Source: Acidipila sp.
GTDB lineage: Bacteria; Acidobacteriota; Terriglobia; Acidiferrales; UBA7541
Length of the DNA: 42,138 nucleotides
NCBI GenBank assembly: GCA_010365215.1
Contig: JAAFGT010000017.1
Span: 53,700-95,837 of the forward strand
Direction of reading: 5' to 3'
Positions 8,793-17,096 of this stretch are shown here, one piece after another. The notes below the pieces were generated by a model that saw only the letters and a list, made by a program, of their open reading frames with translations, was not told the origin of the DNA and did not search any database. The position numbers and the translations under genes were made by a program. How positions within the stretch are numbered: the first letter of the stretch is position 1; each line of letters begins with the position of its first letter.

Positions 8793-9104
8793 ATGTACGC
8801 GGTCATCCGCAGTGGCGGAAAGCAGTACCGGGTGGCGCCGGGTGAAACCATCCGAGTGGAAACACTTCCCGGCAAGATTGGGGACGTGGTCAGCTTCGGC
8901 GAAGTGTTGGGCGTGCGCACGGACGACAAGCAGATGCTCAGCGGTACCGGCGCCTCTGGGGCGAAGGTCACGGGACGGATCGTGGCCCAAGGGCGCGGAC
9001 CGAAGGTGCGCGTAATGAAGTTCAAGAAGACCAACCAATACAAGATTTTTACGGGTCATCGCCAGAATTTCACCGCGGTTGAGATCGGCGAGATTCAACT
9101 TTAA
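8793..9104 (+). CDS. rplU: 50S ribosomal protein L21
   Basis: 103 residues, the standard bacterial length. It starts MYAVIRSGGKQYRVAPGE and carries the family segments GAKVTGRIVAQGRG and VMKFKKTNQYKIFTGHRQNF. L21 binds 23S rRNA in the large subunit. The start at 8793 is set by the family N-terminus, by GGAGGG at 8784-8789, and by a promoter directly upstream. It is followed by rpmA after 76 bases, the near-universal L21-L27 pairing, and then by obg. Confidence 0.98.
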   Translation: MYAVIRSGGKQYRVAPGETIRVETLPGKIGDVVSFGEVLGVRTDDKQMLSGTGASGAKVTGRIVAQGRGPKVRVMKFKKTNQYKIFTGHRQNFTAVEIGEIQL

Positions 9105-9180
9105 GCGGTGCAGGTTCAGGTACCCAGCGTTACGAATAAAAACGTTGCCGGGCGCTTTCTGCCGGTGAAGGGAAGAATTC

Positions 9181-9459
9181 ATGGCACATAAGAAGGGCGG
9201 CGGTTCATCTACAAACGGGCGCGATTCCCATGGCCAGAGGCTGGGCATCAAGCGCTTCGGAGGGCAGTTGGTCTCCGGCGGTACGATCCTGGTGCGCCAG
9301 CGCGGGACGCGTTACAAGCCTGGCCGGAACGTAGGCCTGGGCAAAGACGACACGCTATTCGCCAAAGTTTCCGGCGTCGTCAAGTTTGAAGACAAGGGCC
9401 GCATGGGCAAGTTCGTCGGCGTATATCCTGCTGCGGCGGAAGCGCCCGCCACCGTCTAG
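9181..9459 (+). CDS. rpmA: 50S ribosomal protein L27
   Basis: 92 residues. The N-terminus [20 protein letters not shown] is the classical L27 tail that reaches the peptidyl-transferase centre, so no Firmicutes-type cleavable extension is present. The family core [20 protein letters not shown] and [20 protein letters not shown] follows. The last dozen residues ([10 protein letters not shown]) are an ordinary variable tail. It lies downstream of rplU and should share its promoter. A GAAGGGAAG ribosome site precedes the ATG. Confidence 0.98.
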   Translation: MAHKKGGGSSTNGRDSHGQRLGIKRFGGQLVSGGTILVRQRGTRYKPGRNVGLGKDDTLFAKVSGVVKFEDKGRMGKFVGVYPAAAEAPATV

Positions 9460-9567
9460 GCTCACGCTGATTTTCCCAGCCTTCGAGCGATGGGGCGTTT
9501 AGTTTTTCAGCGCTTTGTTTTTTCTCTCCGCATTGTCGTATCCTTAGAGACGTACTGCAGACCATCC

Positions 9568-10692
9568 GTGTTTGTCGACGAAGCTCGCATTTACGTAAAA
9601 GCCGGCGATGGCGGCAAAGGCTGCGTCGCATTCCGCCGGGAGAAGTTCGTGCCCAAGGGCGGCCCCTCCGGCGGCGATGGCGGCGACGGCGGCAGTATCC
9701 TTCTGGTTTCCACTCCCAACGAAAATACGCTGTTGCGCTACCGCTTTAACCGCGAATTTCGCGGCGACCGCGGCCGTCACGGCGAAGGCTCCAACTGCCA
9801 TGGCCGTTCCGGGGAAGATTCGGTGCTTGAAGTCCCGGTGGGCACCCAGGTCTACGATGAACAGTCGGGCGAGTTGCTGCATGATTTCTCCGCCGGCGGC
9901 CAGCGTTTTATCGCCGCGCACGGGGGCCACGGCGGGCGCGGCAACGCGCGATTCGCCAAATCCTGGCACCAGGCGCCGCGCGAATTCGAGGAGGGCGTGG
10001 CTGGAGAAGAGCGCCATCTGCGCCTGGAGCTGAAGCTTCTAGCCGACGTTGGTCTGGTGGGCTTTCCGAATGCCGGCAAGTCCACGCTGATTTCGCGCAT
10101 CTCCGCCGCGCGGCCAAAGATCGCCGATTATCCTTTCACGACGTTGGAGCCATACCTCGGAGTGGTTTCCGTCGATGGCGACCGGAAAGGCACGCGGCGA
10201 ACGTTTGTCGTCGCCGATCTTCCTGGACTGATCGAAGGCGCCCACGAAGGTGTGGGGCTGGGCATTCGCTTTCTCCGCCACATCGAGCGCACGCGCCTGC
10301 TGGCGCAGCTGGTGGATATCAGCGATTCCGCGGAGCGCGACCCGGTTGAGGATTTCGAAATCATTCGCGAAGAGTTGCGCGCCTCCAACGAATCACTGGC
10401 CGCGAAACCTTTCCTGGTGGTAGCCACCAAGCTGGATGCCGCAATCGATCGGTTGAACTTCGATCAATTGCGCGAATACTGCCGGGAGAAAAGTTACCCC
10501 TTCTTTGCCATTTCCGCCTCGACGGGTGAAGGCATTCCGCAACTCGTGCGCGGGATGGCGGACGCCGTCGCAAAACTCGCGCCAGCCGCCACGGAGCGGG
10601 CGGACGAAGCGGGCGGTGACGACGCCATTCCTGATGCGGTTCGCCATGTCGACCCGCCCGGGGCCGGAAGCGCCCGCGTGGAGGAAGTTTGA
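9568..10692 (+). CDS. obg: GTPase Obg (ribosome assembly)
   Basis: 374 residues from GTG at 9568, where the family N-terminus [21 protein letters not shown] begins; a longer in-frame extension to 9490 is not conserved. The Gly-rich Obg fold occupies about 1-158, followed by the GTPase domain: G1 GFPNAGKST, switch [16 protein letters not shown]3 [11 protein letters not shown]4 ATKLD and G5 SAS. The C-terminus after about 335 is short and polar and does not look like the OCT domain of Bacillus Obg. It acts in 50S maturation and stringent-response control. Its TGA overlaps the TTG of nadD. Confidence 0.96.
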   Translation: MFVDEARIYVKAGDGGKGCVAFRREKFVPKGGPSGGDGGDGGSILLVSTPNENTLLRYRFNREFRGDRGRHGEGSNCHGRSGEDSVLEVPVGTQVYDEQSGELLHDFSAGGQRFIAAHGGHGGRGNARFAKSWHQAPREFEEGVAGEERHLRLELKLLADVGLVGFPNAGKSTLISRISAARPKIADYPFTTLEPYLGVVSVDGDRKGTRRTFVVADLPGLIEGAHEGVGLGIRFLRHIERTRLLAQLVDISDSAERDPVEDFEIIREELRASNESLAAKPFLVVATKLDAAIDRLNFDQLREYCREKSYPFFAISASTGEGIPQLVRGMADAVAKLAPAATERADEAGGDDAIPDAVRHVDPPGAGSARVEEV

Positions 10693-11405
10693 CGCCGCGA
10701 GCGCGCGCCACGGCCATCCGGCCACCGCGCTCCCTCGCTCTTTTCGGCGGCTCGTTTGATCCCATTCATTCGGGGCATATTGCTGTGGCCCGCGCGGCCC
10801 GCCGCCGTTTTCATGTCGACGAGATTCATTTTATTCCCGCGGGCCTGCCGCCGCACAAGCGCGATCGCGAGCTGGCCCCCTATGCGCATCGTTATGCCAT
10901 GGTTGCGCTGGCTTGCGCCGGCATTCGGGAATTTATTGCCTCGCCGCTCGAGGCGGGCAAGGACTCTTCCGGCCGCGAGACGTTTTATTCCATCGACGTG
11001 GTGCGCCGCTACCGCGAGCGTTCGCCTGCCGGACAGTGCCTTTGGTTTATGATCGGCGCCGACGCATTTCTGGATATCGGCGCGTGGAGGGAGCCCGAAG
11101 CGCTGCTGGGGTCTTGCGATTTTATTGTGGCCAGCCGCCCGGGGATCGATTCTTCCATGATCCGGCGCGCGGTTCCCCCGCAGCTTCTGGACTCCGCAGG
11201 GTCCCGCTCCCGCGCGGCTGCCAGGCGTCCCTTGTCTCAAAAAAGCATCGCGCTGCAAAGCACTACGCTCCACATTCTCGACAGCGTCGCCTCACCGGTA
11301 TCATCGACGGAGATCCGCCGCCGTGTAGCCGCTGGACTTTCGATCCGCGGGCTGGTGCCAGCCGTGGTGGAGGATTACATTTGGAAATCCGCACTCTACC
11401 GTTGA
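10689..11405 (+). CDS. nadD: Nicotinate-nucleotide adenylyltransferase
   Basis: 238 residues. Transfers AMP from ATP to nicotinate mononucleotide in NAD synthesis. The ATP-binding motif [20 protein letters not shown] is near residues 18-37, and the C-terminal [20 protein letters not shown] matches the ISSTxIR motif. The TTG start overlaps the obg stop (TTGA); the first 15 residues are not conserved. Slightly longer than typical (about 200-215) because of the N-terminal extension and an insert near residues 155-185. Its 3' end overlaps the RsfS start by 25 bases. The obg-nadD-rsfS order is common in bacteria. Confidence 0.95.
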   Translation: MTPRARATAIRPPRSLALFGGSFDPIHSGHIAVARAARRRFHVDEIHFIPAGLPPHKRDRELAPYAHRYAMVALACAGIREFIASPLEAGKDSSGRETFYSIDVVRRYRERSPAGQCLWFMIGADAFLDIGAWREPEALLGSCDFIVASRPGIDSSMIRRAVPPQLLDSAGSRSRAAARRPLSQKSIALQSTTLHILDSVASPVSSTEIRRRVAAGLSIRGLVPAVVEDYIWKSALYR

Positions 11406-11782
11406 CGCTGAAATCGCTGCGTGCCGAACTCCGCTGGGCCGTTGAAGCGGCGCAGGGCAAGAAAGCCGCGGGCGTGACCGTACTCAACCTGGCCGGCCTG
11501 GGCGCATTTACCGACGCTTTTCTGCTGTGCACCGGATTCAGCTCGCGCCAGGTGCAGGCCATTGCCGAGGAGATCGAGCAGGAGCTATCGCGCCATGGTT
11601 GTGAGCCGCGCCACCGCGAGGGCTATAACGCCGGGGAATGGGTGCTGCTCGACTACGGTTTTTTCGTAGTGCACGTCTTCGCGGAGCGCGCGCGGCTGTA
11701 TTACGACCTGGAGCGTTTATGGCGCTCCGCTCCGCGCATTTCTCTTCCCGATTTTGACAGCGCCGGAGCCGCCGGCGCATGA
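11381..11782 (+). CDS. rsfS: Ribosome silencing factor RsfS
   Basis: 133 residues. RsfS binds L14 and blocks subunit joining when nutrients run low. Family features: VLNLAGLGAFTDAFLLCTGFSSRQVQAIAEEI, then GYNAGEWVLLDYGFFVVHVF and YYDLERLW. The start is TTG at 11381, chosen because GGAGG at 11369-11373 sits 7 bases upstream inside nadD. The next in-frame candidate, 11402, has no ribosome site. The gene overlaps nadD by 25 bases, and its stop overlaps the next ATG (ATGA), so the three genes look translationally coupled. Confidence 0.94.
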   Translation: MEIRTLPLTLKSLRAELRWAVEAAQGKKAAGVTVLNLAGLGAFTDAFLLCTGFSSRQVQAIAEEIEQELSRHGCEPRHREGYNAGEWVLLDYGFFVVHVFAERARLYYDLERLWRSAPRISLPDFDSAGAAGA

Positions 11783-12720
11783 GCATGGCGCGCGTCGAGT
11801 GGGTAGCTGTTGATCCCGCGTCGCGCCACGTCCTCGAACTCGCGGCCAAGGTGGCCGATTCCGCCAGCACCATCCTGATCACCGGGGAAAGCGGCACAGG
11901 CAAAGATCTGTTGGCGCGCCACATTCACGAGCTGGGTGTGCGCCGCGATGCCCCGTTCATGAAAATCGACTGCGCCAGCCTGCCGCCCGAGCTGGTGGAA
12001 TCCGAGCTGTTCGGCCACGAGCGCGGCGCTTTCACCGGCGCGGTGGAACGTAAGCTGGGGCGGTTTGAGCTGGGCCGCGGCGGCACGATCGTTCTCGATG
12101 AAGTGGCCGCGCTGGCCACCGCGGTGCAAGCCAAGCTGCTGCGCGTACTTGAAGAAAAAACCTTTGAACGGCTGGGCGGCACGGAGACACTGCGAATCGA
12201 TGGCCGGCTTCTGGCCCTCACCAACACGGACATCGAACAGGCCGTGGCCGAGGGGCGCTTCCGCGAGGATCTTTATTTCCGTTTGAATGTGGTGACCCTG
12301 ATCGTTCCCCCCTTGCGCGAGCGTCGCGGCGATATTCCCGCGCTCTCCGCACATTTTCTGAAACGGCTGAGCTCGGTGCATGGCCGCCCCGATGCCCACT
12401 TGGGCGCGTCCGCGTGCAGCCTGCTTGAAAGCTACAACTGGCCCGGAAATGTGCGGGAGCTGAAGAACGTAATCGAACGAGCGCTTACTTTCGCGAAACA
12501 AGACGCTCTGGGGCCCGAAGATCTTCCCGACGCGGTGCGCGCTGCCAGCGGGGGCACGCACCGTCTGGGACAGCGCCTGCGCTCTCTTGCCGACTTGGAG
12601 CGCGAGACCATCGCTGCCACGCTCGAGGCTACTCACTGCAAGATCGGACGCGCCGCGGAAATCTTAGGTATCAGCCGCAAGACGCTGCTTGAAAAACGAA
12701 AGAAGTACGGACTGATGTAA
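11779..12720 (+). CDS. Sigma-54-dependent AAA+ activator lacking a sensor domain
   Basis: 313 residues. Bacterial enhancer-binding protein core: Walker A GESGTGKDLL (about 37-46), the sigma-54 contact loop ERGAFTGA (about 79-86), Walker B GGTIVLDEVA (about 101-110), FREDLYFRLNVV, and PPLRERRGDIPALSAHFL. The C-terminus carries a Fis-type helix-turn-helix (KIGRAAEILGISRKTLLEKRKKYGLM). There is no receiver, GAF or PAS domain before the AAA+ module, so it must be controlled by expression level or by a partner. It overlaps rsfS by four bases and lies in a translation and ribosome operon, an odd place for such a regulator. The target promoters are unknown. Confidence 0.9.
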   Translation: MSMARVEWVAVDPASRHVLELAAKVADSASTILITGESGTGKDLLARHIHELGVRRDAPFMKIDCASLPPELVESELFGHERGAFTGAVERKLGRFELGRGGTIVLDEVAALATAVQAKLLRVLEEKTFERLGGTETLRIDGRLLALTNTDIEQAVAEGRFREDLYFRLNVVTLIVPPLRERRGDIPALSAHFLKRLSSVHGRPDAHLGASACSLLESYNWPGNVRELKNVIERALTFAKQDALGPEDLPDAVRAASGGTHRLGQRLRSLADLERETIAATLEATHCKIGRAAEILGISRKTLLEKRKKYGLM

Positions 12721-12805
12721 TGGCGCTCTGTTTTCGTCGTGCGGCGAGCAGGGCCCGGCGTCAAGAATGCTTCCCTCTAAATTTTTCTGTTTCGCCCGGC
12801 TGTGA

Positions 12806-13237
12806 ATGAAAATTCGCCTGGTCATGTTGGGGAAAACCAAGCGCCCGGAACTCCGCGCGCTGTTCGCAGACTATGTGGGACGCATCGAACGCGCCTGCGA
12901 GATTACTGTGAGCGATTTGCGAGAACCCACCGAGGCGGCACTGGCGCGCTTGAAGATCGATACCGCCGCCCACATTGTTTTGCTGGACGCGGGCGGACGC
13001 GAGCACACCTCGCAGGAATTTGCGCGCTGGCTGGGCGCGCTGCGCGATCGCGGCGCGCGGGAACTGGTTTTCTTATGCGGCAACGACATAGGTTTTCCCG
13101 CAGCGTTTCGTAAACACGCGAAAGAGGCCATCTCGCTCTCGAAGCTGACCATGCCTCACGAGCTGGCCCGCGTGGTCCTGGCCGAGCAAATCTACCGGGC
13201 TCTGGCTATTCTTTCCGGCCACCCTTACGCCAAGTAG
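12806..13237 (+). CDS. rlmH: 23S rRNA pseudouridine-1915 N3-methyltransferase
   Basis: 143 residues, SPOUT-fold methyltransferase that methylates pseudouridine 1915 in helix 69 of 23S rRNA using S-adenosylmethionine. Family features: MKIRLVMLGKTKRPEL at the N-terminus, IVLLDAGGREHTSQEFA, the knot segment LVFLCGNDIGFP and SLSKLTMPHELARVVLAEQIYRA. The C-terminus reads GHPYAK, where most family members have PYHK or PYHR; the His is Ala here. It sits 85 bases after the AAA+ activator and probably belongs to the same transcript as the rsfS genes. Confidence 0.94.
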   Translation: MKIRLVMLGKTKRPELRALFADYVGRIERACEITVSDLREPTEAALARLKIDTAAHIVLLDAGGREHTSQEFARWLGALRDRGARELVFLCGNDIGFPAAFRKHAKEAISLSKLTMPHELARVVLAEQIYRALAILSGHPYAK

Positions 13238-13267
13238 CTGGAACCGGGCGGATGTATGAGTCCAGTC

Positions 13268-13295
13268 TTGACCTTTCGCGCCGTTCCCCTATCCT
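13268..13295 (+). promoter_or_regulatory. Possible promoter upstream of cobO
   Basis: TTGACC (13268-13273), 16-base spacer, TATCCT (13290-13295) in the 121-base gap between rlmH and cobO. Five of six bases match the -35, four of six the -10. It would give a leader of about 55 bases. Confidence 0.4.
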
Positions 13296-13358
13296 GAGTG
13301 AGGCGCTCGTCGTTCAGCTCATCGATTTAGTGTGCGTGTGCATCTCTGATGCGAAAAT

Positions 13359-13895
13359 ATGCCTGAAGGAAAAGGACTGCTCATCGTTTACACCGGCCCG
13401 GGCAAGGGCAAGACCACCTGTGCCCTGGGCACCGCCTTCCGCGCCGTCGGGCAAGGGCTGCGTGTGCTGATGGTGCAGTTCATCAAGGGTTCCTGGCACT
13501 ACGGCGAACTCGACGCTGCCAAGATGCTCGGCGACGACAAATTCGAAATTCGTCCCATGGGTCGCGGGTTTGTAAAGGTCGGAGGGGCGGAAACCGATCC
13601 CGAAGATCTTCGCCTGTGCGAGCAGGCCTGGGAATTTGGGCGCGAGCAGATTTACAGCGGGAAGTACGAGCTGGTGGTACTCGACGAGATCAACTACGTG
13701 ATCAGCTACAAAATGCTCGACCCCGAGAAAGTGGCCGACGCGCTGGGAAAGCGTCCCGAGCACGTGCACGTGATTTGCACGGGACGCAACGCGCATCCGA
13801 AACTCGTTGAGCTGGCCGACCTGGTGACGGAGATGAAAGAGGTCAAACATCCTTACACCAGGGGAATTCTGGCGCAGCGCGGAATCGATTACTGA
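13359..13895 (+). CDS. cobO: Corrinoid adenosyltransferase (CobA/CobO type)
   Basis: 178 residues. ATP:cob(I)alamin adenosyltransferase that installs the upper adenosyl ligand of coenzyme B12. The P-loop GPGKGKTT is at residues 13-20. Other family segments are VLMVQFIKGSWHYGELDA, YELVVLDEINYVISYKML, VHVICTGRNAHPKLVELADLVTEM and the C-terminal VKHPYTRGILAQRGIDY. No other cobalamin gene is present in the window, so the gene may serve corrinoid salvage; that is inference. It has its own possible promoter and is followed by a terminator-like hairpin. Confidence 0.95.
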   Translation: MPEGKGLLIVYTGPGKGKTTCALGTAFRAVGQGLRVLMVQFIKGSWHYGELDAAKMLGDDKFEIRPMGRGFVKVGGAETDPEDLRLCEQAWEFGREQIYSGKYELVVLDEINYVISYKMLDPEKVADALGKRPEHVHVICTGRNAHPKLVELADLVTEMKEVKHPYTRGILAQRGIDY

Positions 13896-13921
13896 TCGAG
13901 CGGCACGCTCGAGCCCTTTTT
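13896..13921 (+). terminator. Rho-independent terminator candidate after cobO
   Basis: Seven-base-pair hairpin TCGAGCG-GCA-CGCTCGA beginning at the cobO stop, then GCCC and a run of five T. The T-run is short and separated by four bases, so its strength is uncertain. Confidence 0.5.
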
Positions 13922-13964
13922 GATTGCATTGCCAAAGCAATTGTTTTAGAGCTTCCTTAACCCC

Positions 13965-14816
13965 ATGGCCTGGTTTAAGCGCGATAAAGACTCGATTCAA
14001 GATCCGGTGCCGCCGGAAGAGCGGCGCGTGCGCACCGAAGGGATGTGGGAGAAGTGCGCCTCCTGCCGCAAGATCATTTGGAAGAAAGATCTGGATGCTA
14101 ACTGGCAGGTGTGTCCGAAGTGCGACCACCACTTCAAGCTGAGTGCGGTGCGCCGCCTGGAATTGCTTCTGGATGACGGCATCTGGAACGAACACGACGC
14201 CAACCTTTCCTCCACCGACCCGCTCGAGTTTACCGACACGCGCGCCTACAAGCAGCGGCTAATCGATGCGCACAAAAAGCTTGGCATGCGCGACGCCATC
14301 ATCACCGCGGAAGGCCGCATCGAGGGACGCCCGGCAATCGTTTGTGCCATGGAGTTTGGCTTCATCGGCGGCTCGATGGGCGCGGTGGTGGGAGAAAAAG
14401 TCACGCGAGCCATCGAGCTGGCTACTTCCAAGCGCGAGCCGCTGGTGATCGTTTCCTGCTCGGGCGGCGCGCGGATGATGGAGGGCACCACCAGCCTGAT
14501 GCAGCTTGCCAAGGTTTCCGGCGCACTCTCGCGGCTGGATGACGCGCGCCTGCCCTATATTTCCGTGCTCACCGACCCCACCACCGGGGGAGTTACCGCC
14601 AGCTATGCCATGCTGGGCGACCTCAATATCGCCGAGCCCGGCGCGCTGATCGGCTTTGCCGGGCCGCGGGTCATCGAGCAGACCATTCGCCAGAAGCTGC
14701 CTGCAGGATTCCAACGCTCCGAGTTTCTTCTGCAGCACGGTTTTCTCGATGCCATCGTCCCTCGCAAGGAACTGAAGGCCTATCTCGCGAACGCCTTGAA
14801 TTTTTTCCTGAGCTGA
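13965..14816 (+). CDS. accD: Acetyl-CoA carboxylase carboxyltransferase subunit beta
   Basis: 283 residues. Beta half of the carboxyltransferase that transfers CO2 from biotin to acetyl-CoA, the first step of fatty acid synthesis. The N-terminal zinc ribbon has Cys31, Cys34, Cys50 and Cys53. The crotonase-like core contains EFGFIGGSMGAVVGEKVTRA, VIVSCSGGARMMEGTTSLMQ, LTDPTTGGVTASYAMLGD and GFAGPRVIEQTIRQKLP. The alpha subunit gene is not in the window. It is followed after one base by folC, a very common accD-folC pairing. Confidence 0.97.
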   Translation: MAWFKRDKDSIQDPVPPEERRVRTEGMWEKCASCRKIIWKKDLDANWQVCPKCDHHFKLSAVRRLELLLDDGIWNEHDANLSSTDPLEFTDTRAYKQRLIDAHKKLGMRDAIITAEGRIEGRPAIVCAMEFGFIGGSMGAVVGEKVTRAIELATSKREPLVIVSCSGGARMMEGTTSLMQLAKVSGALSRLDDARLPYISVLTDPTTGGVTASYAMLGDLNIAEPGALIGFAGPRVIEQTIRQKLPAGFQRSEFLLQHGFLDAIVPRKELKAYLANALNFFLS

Positions 14817-14817
14817 C

Positions 14818-16203
14818 ATGACCTACGACGAGGCAGTGAGAATCCTGCTTTCGCTGGGGCGCGAACTGGCCGCGCCGCGGCAGGCGCGCGTACAGAAGTT
14901 TGATTTGCAGAACATCACGCTGCTGGCCAGGCGCCTGGGCAGCCCGCATCGCGCTTCCCCCTGCGCGCACATTGCGGGCACGAATGGCAAGGGTTCGACA
15001 GCCGCATTTCTGGAATCGATCCTGCGCGCCGCGGGATTCAAAACCGGGCTCTACACCTCGCCGCATCTGGTGCGTATCAACGAGCGCATTCGCGTCAATG
15101 GAGAGGAAATTTCTGACGAGGATTTCGCCGCCGCATTTACGCGCGTGCATGATCTGATCGAGGAGCTGCTGGCTTCAGGGGCGCTCGCCGCGCATCCCAC
15201 TTTCTTTGAATGCGTCACGGCAATGGCGTTTGAGCATTTCGCTCGCTTGCACGTGGAATTCGCGGTGTATGAAGTGGGCCTGGGAGGCCGCCTCGATTCC
15301 ACAAACATCATTGAGCCTGTCTTGACCATCATCACGCCCATCGATTTCGACCACGAGGATTATCTGGGTCACTCGCTGGAACTTATCGCGGGGGAAAAGG
15401 CGGGAATCATTAAGCCCGGCGCGCTGGTGGTCGGCGCCGCCCAACCCACCGAAGTTGCGGCGGTGATCCGCAAAATCGCGAAAGAGAAAAACGCGAGGCT
15501 CGTGCTGATTGCGCGCGATTACCGCTCCGAGATTCTTGTCGCCAGTCCCGGCAACTCTCGCGCAGTATTCACCAAACTCGGAAGCGACTGGCGGCTGGAA
15601 GTCGAGTTGCCGCTCGCCGGACGCTTCCAGGTGCAAAATGCCCTGACCGCAGCGGTGGCCGCGCGCCTACTGGGTGAGCTGGGCTTCCGCATGAGCGATG
15701 CAGCCATCGCTCGCGGCATTGCCGGAACGCGCTGGCCCGGCCGGCTCCAGCAGGTTTCCGAGCGCACCTCCGTTTTTATCGATGGCACGCATAATCCCGC
15801 AGGCGCGCGCGAGCTCGTTGCTTTCTGGCGCGAGCAATTTTCTGGCCGCCGCATTTATCTAGTGTATGGAGCCATGCGCGACAAGGCGGTGGATGAAATT
15901 GCCGGGTTGCTCTTTCCCGAGGTGGAGGCGGTTATCGCCACCGCGCCTCGCCAATCGCGCGCGATTTCCGCGGAAGTGCTGGCGGAAATGACCGGCCATC
16001 ACGCGCGCCAAATAGACGTGGTGCCCATTGCAGAAGTGGCATTGGAGCGCGCCATGGAGCTGGCCGGCGCCGACGATGTAGTCTTCGCCACTGGCTCGCT
16101 CTACCTGGCCGGCGATCTGTTGCGCTATTGGCCCACGCGCGGCGTCAAGCTGGCGGGGGCGGTCCCCGCGCCCGCTGCTGCGGCGGTCCGGCGGGACTCG
16201 TAA
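14818..16203 (+). CDS. folC: Folylpolyglutamate synthase / dihydrofolate synthase
   Basis: 461 residues, Mur-ligase fold. Adds glutamate to dihydropteroate or to folates. The P-loop AGTNGKGSTAAF is at about residues 53-64. Other hallmarks are SPHLVRINERIRVNGEEIS, FECVTAMAFEHFA, EVGLGGRLDSTNII, the PIDFDHEDYLGHSLELIAGEKAGIIK stretch and the C-terminal IDGTHNPAGARELVAFW. The last 25 residues are an Ala/Pro-rich tail of no clear role. The ATG at 14818 lies one base past the accD stop, and plsC starts two bases after its own stop, so the three genes form a tight unit. Confidence 0.96.
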   Translation: MTYDEAVRILLSLGRELAAPRQARVQKFDLQNITLLARRLGSPHRASPCAHIAGTNGKGSTAAFLESILRAAGFKTGLYTSPHLVRINERIRVNGEEISDEDFAAAFTRVHDLIEELLASGALAAHPTFFECVTAMAFEHFARLHVEFAVYEVGLGGRLDSTNIIEPVLTIITPIDFDHEDYLGHSLELIAGEKAGIIKPGALVVGAAQPTEVAAVIRKIAKEKNARLVLIARDYRSEILVASPGNSRAVFTKLGSDWRLEVELPLAGRFQVQNALTAAVAARLLGELGFRMSDAAIARGIAGTRWPGRLQQVSERTSVFIDGTHNPAGARELVAFWREQFSGRRIYLVYGAMRDKAVDEIAGLLFPEVEAVIATAPRQSRAISAEVLAEMTGHHARQIDVVPIAEVALERAMELAGADDVVFATGSLYLAGDLLRYWPTRGVKLAGAVPAPAAAAVRRDS

Positions 16204-16205
16204 GC

Positions 16206-16958
16206 ATGAGAGCAGTAATCGACGCGCTCGGTTATCTGCGCTCGCTTGCTGTCACTGTCCCGCTCATCTATCTGCTTACGATTTTCTGGGGCACGCTTTC
16301 GCTGCTGTGCTCGCTGGCCAATTCTTCAGGCATCGCGCAACACACCTGCGCCAGATTGTGGGCACGCTGCCTGCTGGCGGTTTGCGGCGTAAGGCTGAGC
16401 GTTCGTGGCGCGGAACATCTGGAGGCGGGACGAACTTATATTTTTGCCGCCAATCATCAAAGTTATCTGGATATTCCCGTGATCTTCGCACTGATGCCCG
16501 CAAACTTCCGCATCATGGCCAAGGGATCACTGTTTCACATTCCATTTATCGGCTGGCACCTGCGGCGCTCGGGTCACATGCCGGTCGCCAGGGGAAACCC
16601 GCGGCGGGCAGCGCGCAGCCTGCTGGAAGCGGCCAGCCACGTACGCCGCGGAACTCCGGTATTTATTTTTCCGGAGGGTGGGCGGTCGCCGGACGGGCGC
16701 TTCCGGGAATTCAAGCCGGGAACATTTTTATTAGCCATTAAATCTGGTGCGGCGGTGGTGCCGGTTACGATCAATGGGACACGCGCGGTGTTGCCCATGC
16801 GCTCCTGGCACGTGCGGCCGGGGCGAGTGGAGTTGATACTGCACGCGCCCATTGAAACCGCCGGGTTGAAGAGCGATGCGGCACACTCGCTTGCGGAGAG
16901 CGTTCGGGCGGTTATCGCGGCCGATTTTGATGAATCGTCCACGCTCGCGACGCGCTAG
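16206..16958 (+). CDS. plsC: 1-acyl-sn-glycerol-3-phosphate acyltransferase
   Basis: 250 residues. Membrane-bound acyltransferase that makes phosphatidate from lysophosphatidate. A membrane segment lies at about residues 14-38 (AVTVPLIYLLTIFWGTLSLLCSL). The catalytic H-x4-D is His84-Asp89 (NHQSYLD), and the glycerophosphate site FPEGGR is at 155-160; the usual Thr of FPEGTR is Gly here. ATG at 16206 is preferred over the longer frame because it directly follows the folC stop. The accD-folC-plsC order links fatty acid start-up with phospholipid synthesis. Confidence 0.93.
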   Translation: MRAVIDALGYLRSLAVTVPLIYLLTIFWGTLSLLCSLANSSGIAQHTCARLWARCLLAVCGVRLSVRGAEHLEAGRTYIFAANHQSYLDIPVIFALMPANFRIMAKGSLFHIPFIGWHLRRSGHMPVARGNPRRAARSLLEAASHVRRGTPVFIFPEGGRSPDGRFREFKPGTFLLAIKSGAAVVPVTINGTRAVLPMRSWHVRPGRVELILHAPIETAGLKSDAAHSLAESVRAVIAADFDESSTLATR

Positions 16959-17000
16959 TTGGGTTTGCCCTGGCGGCTGGCGCTCGCGCCTCCGACGAGC

Positions 17001-17018
17001 GGCACGGCATGCCGTGCC
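17001..17018. repeat. Perfect 18-base palindrome
   Basis: GGCACGGCATGCCGTGCC is its own reverse complement and lies between plsC and the DinB gene. It could form a nine-base-pair stem (less a loop). There is no T-run after it. It resembles small intergenic interspersed palindromes; no second copy was found in this window. Confidence 0.5.
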
Positions 17019-17096
17019 CCTACACGGCCGGCGCGCCAATTTGGCGGTTGTCGAGAAGCTGCCCGCTGCGAGACAATTTGGTTCTCGGAGGCCATC

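Noticed and set aside
11701-12636. 311-codon open frame on the minus strand
   Set aside because: Antisense to the sigma-54 activator whose motifs are intact on the plus strand.
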